A stretch of 7,405 nt of DNA, from positions 1-7,405 of the forward strand of contig JAJYKN010000057.1 in assembly GCA_021788515.1 (NCBI GenBank), written 5' to 3'. Position 1 is the stretch's first letter. The number at the start of each line of letters is the position of its first letter. Shown here piece by piece: positions 4,443-7,405 of this stretch. A model generated the notes under the pieces. It searched no databases. It worked only from the letters and a program-made list of their open reading frames with translations, and had not been told where the DNA came from. Origin of the DNA: Nitrospirota bacterium. Its GTDB lineage: Bacteria > Nitrospirota > UBA9217. Made by a program: the position numbers and the translations under genes.

Positions 4443-4752
4443 GCAGTCAGTCACGCTGCATACCACGTGGGATATCGTCAGCGAGACCGTCACCCTTCTT
4501 CGATATCGGGCAAGCTATAAGACGGCGGTTCAGTTCCTGGATGTGATAAAGCCGGCCTTGGCGATCGTACGGTATGATGATTCAGTCCGGTCGGCCGCGG
4601 AAGAAATATTTAAAAAGCTTTCAAAGGACAAAAAACTCTCCTACTGCGATGCACTCTCTTTCGTGATAATCACGGGTCTGCTCGATGATATGCCCTGCCT
4701 GACCTTTGACCATGATTTCAGAACTCTCGGCCTGGTGGTTTATCCTGCATAG
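4417..4752 (+). pseudogene. PIN-domain toxin relic lacking its N-terminus
   Basis: From 4417 the frame reads GDILAECHEQSVTLHTTWDI, then VSETVTLLRYR, SYCDALSFV and LTFDHDF, and ends VVYPA at a TAG. These are the later parts of a PIN domain, including three of the four usual acidic residues: Glu in SETVTLL, Asp in SYCDALSF and Asp in TFDHDF. The first strand with its catalytic Asp (normally the V-D-T/S block within the first ten residues) is missing. Upstream in the same frame there is only the out-of-frame shadow of the antitoxin (an ATG at 4327 exists but gives non-PIN sequence), and no start codon with a Shine-Dalgarno lies near 4417; the other frames do not contain the missing strand. Without the first Asp, nuclease activity is not expected. 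I read this as a toxin inactivated by an internal deletion fused to its antitoxin gene. Confidence 0.65.
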
Positions 4753-5059
4753 GCAGTTACTGCAAGAAGAACAACCAAGGACAGTAGGCATAATGGCTGA
4801 CAGTTGAAAATCAAGCGACCGGCCCCTTGTAGAGGAGGAATCTTTCCGGACAGCTTACCCGGGAAGCATTCGTCGCTATGATGAATTGATTCAGACTGGA
4901 CATTTTCGACTGCCTGTAGTAGTGTTCTGAACGAGGTTCTTAACGCCGATGAATCCCGCGACTTGCAATTCCGGCTCCTGCCGGAGGGGGCTTCACTGCC
5001 AAACAACGGGGTCACGCAGGGCATCGAATCGGCAATGGAGTGAAAGGGGAAAGATCACC
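4753..5059. other. Gene-free stretch with a small GC hairpin
   Basis: No frame here has a credible start, and no known element is recognised. TCCGGC (4970-4975) and GCCGGA (4980-4985) form a 6-bp hairpin with a 4-base loop, 75 bases before the next gene. AGGAGG near 4834-4839 looks like a Shine-Dalgarno but is followed by no start codon at a useful distance, so it may be the relic of a lost gene. No clear promoter for the next gene was found. Confidence 0.45.
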
Positions 5060-5404
5060 ATGAATCGCAGGGAAATGATCAAGGAATACAAAAAAACCAT
5101 CCAGCCCATGGGAATCGTGCAGGTCAAAAACATCAGGAACAACCGGGTGTACCTTGCGGCAAGCGCCAATATGCCCGGGATGATCAACAGCATCCGTTTT
5201 CAGCTCAGGATGGGGACCTTTCTCCCCAGCCCCGGCCTGGCACAGGACTGGAGAGAACTGGGAGAGCAGAGCTTCGTTGTCGAGGTCCTGGACGAACTCA
5301 AGCCCGTAGACGATCCTGCGTACGATTACAGGGATGACTTGAAAGCTCTTGAGGCGATGTGGCTGGAGAAGCTCAAGCCCTTTGGAGAGCACGGATACCA
5401 TTGA
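5060..5404 (+). CDS. GIY-YIG-family protein with altered signature motifs (114 aa)
   Basis: The start at 5060 follows AAAGGGGAAAG (5044-5054). The protein is a short single-domain member of the GIY-YIG group found in many environmental bacteria, recognisable by an N-terminal NRREMIKEYKKTIQPMG lead-in, the strand GIVQVKNIRNNRVYLAAS (18-35), the helix with R46 in INSIRFQL, FVVEVLDEL (72-80) and a C-terminal YDYRDDLKALEAMWLEKLKP block. In active GIY-YIG nucleases the first motif is GIY and the second YIG; here they read GIV (18-20) and YLA (31-33), so the first tyrosine is lost. R46 and E75 could still fill the Arg and metal-binding Glu positions. It may therefore be a weak or inactive nuclease, or a nucleic-acid-binding protein. 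Its cellular role is unknown. The next gene begins 59 bases later in the same direction. Confidence 0.72.
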   Translation: MNRREMIKEYKKTIQPMGIVQVKNIRNNRVYLAASANMPGMINSIRFQLRMGTFLPSPGLAQDWRELGEQSFVVEVLDELKPVDDPAYDYRDDLKALEAMWLEKLKPFGEHGYH

Positions 5405-5463
5405 TATTGAGAAGCCCGGGTTTAAAAGCCCTTGGCAGGCCGTTTCGCCCTTCGTAAGCTCCC

Positions 5464-6591
5464 ATGCGATCAAAAGCAAAAAAAAGACTTCGCGCTGCAC
5501 TCGTCGTTGTCGCCCTGCTGCTTCTCTTCCCCGCGTGGTTCGCCTATCAGCTCGGCATCATTCCCCGCCTGGATTGCATCCAGACCTTCCACGCACCGGT
5601 CTTCGGACCGGACGGCCGGGACGTCTATTACCTGACCAGGGACGCCTGGGGCATCTCCTGGGGGCCCGGCATGGAATTTTTCACCCCGCCCGCTGCGGTG
5701 ATCGTGCTCCGCGACCGGTTCTCCCTTCAGCGGACCAGCCGCGAAACAGGGGAAACAACGACGCTTCATACCTGGCGCGTGCCGCACCCGTTCACGCCGG
5801 TAACGTGCTACCGCAATTATCTCTTCGGCATCCCCGAGTGCGAGCTCAGGTGGGCAGGCAGCACGCTTCATTACAAGATAGGCCTCGACTTTCTTCCCAA
5901 TGGCCCGCCGGGCTCTTCGGTCAATGAATGGACCATCGGGTCCTGGAGCTCGGTTACGGCGGATCGTATCGAAGCGGACACGTGGAAGTTCGGCTATCAC
6001 ACGACGGACCGCTGGACCGAACAGGTACTTTCCGGCCCCTTTGAGATCGTGGACTATAAGAGCCGGGCGCTCCTCCTCTACGATTCCGGTACGCAGACGC
6101 GAACGCTCCTCCGCGTTTCCCGCCCCGGCGGGTCGCAGCTGCGGGAAGAAATTGCGACAGCGGAGCTGAAGGATTATTTGCACCGGCCGCAGCTGGAGCG
6201 GAGCAGGGCCATCCGTGAAACCTACGCGAAAACGGTTGCAGGCCTTCGGAGGCAGGGGCTGCCCGAAGGCGAAGCAATGCTGCGGGCCGATGAGGAAATG
6301 GAAAAAAAGGGCTATTATCCCAAGACCCCGAAACTGGAAGCCCGAAAGATCGAAAGCATCCCGCAGGGGGTAGCGGTCTTCCCGATCACGGAGGACGAGT
6401 TCCGGTTCGGTCTATTCCAGGACATCGAGGAAGCCATCGCAAAACCAGGCAGCGAGGTCCATTTTTCCGGGGAGTACATCATTCATCGGGATTTCGATAC
6501 GAGCCGAAAGCTGAACGAGTATCTTGAGGCAGGGAATAGATCGTTTGTCGTCAAGACTGAGAAGGGGATGTTTCTTTTGACCGTCCAATAG
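5464..6591 (+). CDS. Membrane-anchored protein of unknown function (375 aa)
   Basis: The ATG at 5464 is the first possible start because an in-frame TAA lies at 5455-5457; no good Shine-Dalgarno precedes it, so it may depend on translation or transcription from the gene upstream. Residues 1-10 are strongly basic (RSKAKKRLR) and 11-30 form one hydrophobic segment, giving a single N-terminal anchor with the bulk outside the cytoplasm. The next part (40-110) is strand-rich, and FGPDGRDVYYLTR followed by RETGETTTL recalls one blade of a TolB/PD40-type propeller, but further repeats are not seen. A charged helical stretch (about 245-300, with ERSRAIRETYAKTVAGLRRQ) separates this from a C-terminal strand/helix part ending SFVVKTEKGMFLLTV. 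No catalytic motif is recognised. Two cysteines (C39, C114) and a third (C125) occur outside the anchor. Function is unknown. Confidence 0.8.
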   Translation: MRSKAKKRLRAALVVVALLLLFPAWFAYQLGIIPRLDCIQTFHAPVFGPDGRDVYYLTRDAWGISWGPGMEFFTPPAAVIVLRDRFSLQRTSRETGETTTLHTWRVPHPFTPVTCYRNYLFGIPECELRWAGSTLHYKIGLDFLPNGPPGSSVNEWTIGSWSSVTADRIEADTWKFGYHTTDRWTEQVLSGPFEIVDYKSRALLLYDSGTQTRTLLRVSRPGGSQLREEIATAELKDYLHRPQLERSRAIRETYAKTVAGLRRQGLPEGEAMLRADEEMEKKGYYPKTPKLEARKIESIPQGVAVFPITEDEFRFGLFQDIEEAIAKPGSEVHFSGEYIIHRDFDTSRKLNEYLEAGNRSFVVKTEKGMFLLTVQ

Positions 6592-6753
6592 CGTGCGTAT
6601 CTTCAGGGCTGTAAAAATGGTTCTTCTGACTTTTATGCGGGCGGATCAGGCGTTTTTGAAACAGCTCATTGCTCGTCCGCCTGCACAAACCGCTCTTCCC
6701 GGAATGAAAATGCTCCTTAATCTGTTCTTTCCCCCCTTGCACATGCGCACCTT

Positions 6754-6793
6754 GTCACCTTTCTTGCGTGCCCAAGCGCCCAAGAAAGGTGAC
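6754..6793. repeat. Perfect 13-bp inverted repeat
   Basis: GTCACCTTTCTTG (6754-6766) and CAAGAAAGGTGAC (6781-6793) are exact inverted copies around a 14-base spacer. Neither strand has a T tract after the stem, so it is not a typical terminator. It lies 162 bases after the preceding gene and looks like part of a repeated intergenic element. Confidence 0.7.
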
Positions 6794-6837
6794 TGAAAGA
6801 AGGGCACCCGGCGAAAATCCCTTACGCCATGCTCGGT

Positions 6838-6882
6838 CGCCTGCACACAGCGTTGAGGAGCGCCCCGCGCGAGTGCAGGGTG
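6838..6882 (+). repeat. Dispersed palindromic repeat, copy 2
   Basis: This copy begins CGCCTGCACACAGCG and ends GCGCGAGTGCAGGGTG (6867-6882). CCTGCAC (6840-6846) and GTGCAGG (6873-6879) are inverted arms 26 bases apart, as in copy 1 (25 bases). The middle is variable. Conserved ends with a variable middle suggest selection on, or mobilisation by, the ends. Confidence 0.6.
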
Positions 6883-6930
6883 TCCTCGGTACATTTCGGA
6901 AACTCGCCGGTAAAACTTTCTTTGTCCGCT

Positions 6931-6957
6931 CGCTCTTCCCCCTCAGGGGGAAGAGCG
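6931..6957. repeat. Perfect 12-bp hairpin with a 3-base loop
   Basis: CGCTCTTCCCCC (6931-6942) and GGGGGAAGAGCG (6946-6957) pair completely around TCA, followed by a GGATGAGGG tract. Pyrimidine/purine hairpins of this kind are common intergenic repeats in many proteobacteria. There is no T tract on either strand. Confidence 0.7.
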
Positions 6958-6995
6958 GGATGAGGGTGGATTCTATCAATCGGGCTCAGTGCCAA

Positions 6996-7036
6996 GGCGC
7001 GAGTGCAGGGTGCTGAGGCCGTAGGCCGAGTTTGCG
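6996..7036 (+). repeat. Dispersed palindromic repeat, copy 3 (half)
   Basis: GCGCGAGTGCAGGGTG (6997-7012) is identical to the end of copy 2, exactly 130 bases downstream of it. It is followed by the hairpin GGCC-GTA-GGCC, comparable with the GGC-GTA-GCC next to copy 1. The left arm CCTGCAC is absent here, so this is a partial copy. Confidence 0.55.
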
Positions 7037-7214
7037 CGATCGGGCGGATCTGGCCTTAGACGGGTCAAAAATTTCATTCAGGCTGCGAAGGGGATATGCA
7101 AGAAAATCGATAAAGGGTGAAAAACTACCCACACAAAACCCGGAAGATCCACAAAGTTTAAGGAGATTGCTTCGGGACCGGCGCCACCGATGCTGTCTAT
7201 CATAAAAATCGGGC

Positions 7215-7242
7215 TTGCATTTCGCAAAAAAAAAGGTAAAAT
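7215..7242 (+). promoter_or_regulatory. Promoter of the right-edge lipoprotein gene
   Basis: TTGCAT (7215-7220), a 16-base spacer containing a nine-A run, and TAAAAT (7237-7242) form a good sigma-70 promoter. Transcription would start near 7249, about 60 bases before the start codon. Confidence 0.65.
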
Positions 7243-7308
7243 TCCACTTGTCGCTCGGCCCGCAAGCTGATCGAGTGCTTTATTTCTTATAAACTAAGGA
7301 GATTGATG

Positions 7309-7405
7309 ATGAAACGGTTTACATTGGTATTTGCAGTATGTGCTTTGTTTTTTGTCGTTGCCGTCGGTTGTAATCGAACCAAGACGGAAGCCCCTGCGCC
7401 GCAGC
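7309..7405 (+). CDS. 5' end of a lipoprotein gene leaving the right edge
   Basis: AAGGAG (7296-7301) precedes two adjacent ATGs (7306 and 7309); the second has the better 7-base spacing and is chosen, though the first cannot be excluded. The product starts MKRFTLVFAVCALFFVVAVG and then Cys, a basic start plus hydrophobic core ending in AVG-C, which is a lipobox. The Cys would be lipidated and become the N-terminus after signal peptidase II cleavage. The next residues (NRTKTEAPAPQ) are a typical flexible linker. Asn at +2 does not match the Asp retention signal, so outer-membrane targeting is possible. The gene is cut by the window end, so the folded domain is not visible. It has its own promoter and is not in an operon with the gene upstream. 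Confidence 0.75.
   Translation, partial: MKRFTLVFAVCALFFVVAVGCNRTKTEAPAPQ

Larger units (their letters stand above)
6592..7214. other. Gene-free stretch made of hairpins and repeats
   Basis: Over 600 bases carry no credible gene on either strand: the short open frames lack Shine-Dalgarno sites and overlap palindromes. The stretch holds a 13-bp inverted repeat, two copies of the dispersed repeat and a perfect 12-bp hairpin, listed separately. From 7040 to 7200 the sequence is plain, apart from a bulged stem between CCCGGAAG (7139-7146) and CTTCGGG (7170-7176). Confidence 0.6.

Noticed and set aside
4834..4860. AGGAGG resembling a Shine-Dalgarno at 4834-4839
   Set aside because: No start codon follows at a working distance, and the frames soon close.
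5470..6183. A 237-codon open frame on the minus strand
   Set aside because: It is opposite the 375-residue gene, has no Shine-Dalgarno and gives an unstructured Arg-rich translation.
6838..7012. Possible CRISPR array from the repeated GCGCGAGTGCAGGGTG
   Set aside because: Only two copies lie here, 130 bases apart, with a third inverted copy far away; there is no regular repeat-spacer pattern and no cas gene.
6650..7016. Short overlapping frames on both strands in the repeat-rich stretch
   Set aside because: They cross the palindromes, have no Shine-Dalgarno and give arginine-rich translations typical of non-coding GC-rich repeats.

Overview
The window reads as one stretch of an accessory, intergenic-rich chromosomal region from a Gram-negative bacterium. 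Genes are fairly GC-rich and strongly Shine-Dalgarno led, and the first ~300 bases are AT-rich. Two edge genes carry export-type N-termini, one of them a lipoprotein signal. A 7TM-PAS histidine kinase, several PIN toxin-antitoxin loci, a variant GIY-YIG protein and dispersed palindromic repeats together suggest a Nitrospirota- or Desulfobacterota/Geobacter-like organism. That is only an inference from gene style; there is no rRNA or marker gene to confirm it.

Layout. (1) 1-36: the first 12 codons of a minus-strand gene leaving the left edge, preceded by a terminator-like hairpin in its leader (72-105). (2) 120-760: mostly non-coding, with an imperfect palindrome containing TGTACA, a dispersed repeat (360-424), a possible 25-codon ORF (460-537) and the upstream region of a small secreted protein. 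(3) 761-1144: a secreted 127-residue protein made of imperfect DRLKDGTG/PDQTR repeats, closed by a strong hairpin. (4) 1197-1280: a short fragment that looks like the C-terminus of a type I restriction methylase (HsdM); part of its sequence is repeated at 292-312. (5) 1376-2112: an intact Phd/YefM antitoxin plus PIN (VapC) toxin operon, with a clear promoter overlaid by two abutting 11-bp palindromes. (6) 2120-4084: a structured leader and a membrane histidine kinase with no response regulator beside it. (7) 4142-4752: a second antitoxin/PIN locus in which the toxin lacks its N-terminal strand and first catalytic Asp and the antitoxin tail is abnormal, so it looks like a deletion-fused relic that keeps its promoter and TGTACA operator. 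(8) 5060-5404: a GIY-YIG-family protein in which both signature tyrosine motifs are altered. (9) 5464-6591: a membrane-anchored protein of unknown function. (10) 6592-7300: about 700 bases without a gene, holding hairpins and two more copies of the dispersed repeat. (11) 7309-7405: the start of a lipoprotein gene with its promoter.

The genes do not form one pathway. The common thread is genome flux: two toxin-antitoxin loci (one broken), a restriction-modification relic, a direct repeat flanking the secreted-protein gene, and repeat elements at both ends. I see no CRISPR array, tRNA, rRNA or transposase. I did not find a convincing complete new system. The best leads are the deletion-fused toxin locus, the structured leader of the kinase, the hairpin-bearing leader at the left edge, and the direct repeat that flanks the secreted-protein cassette.
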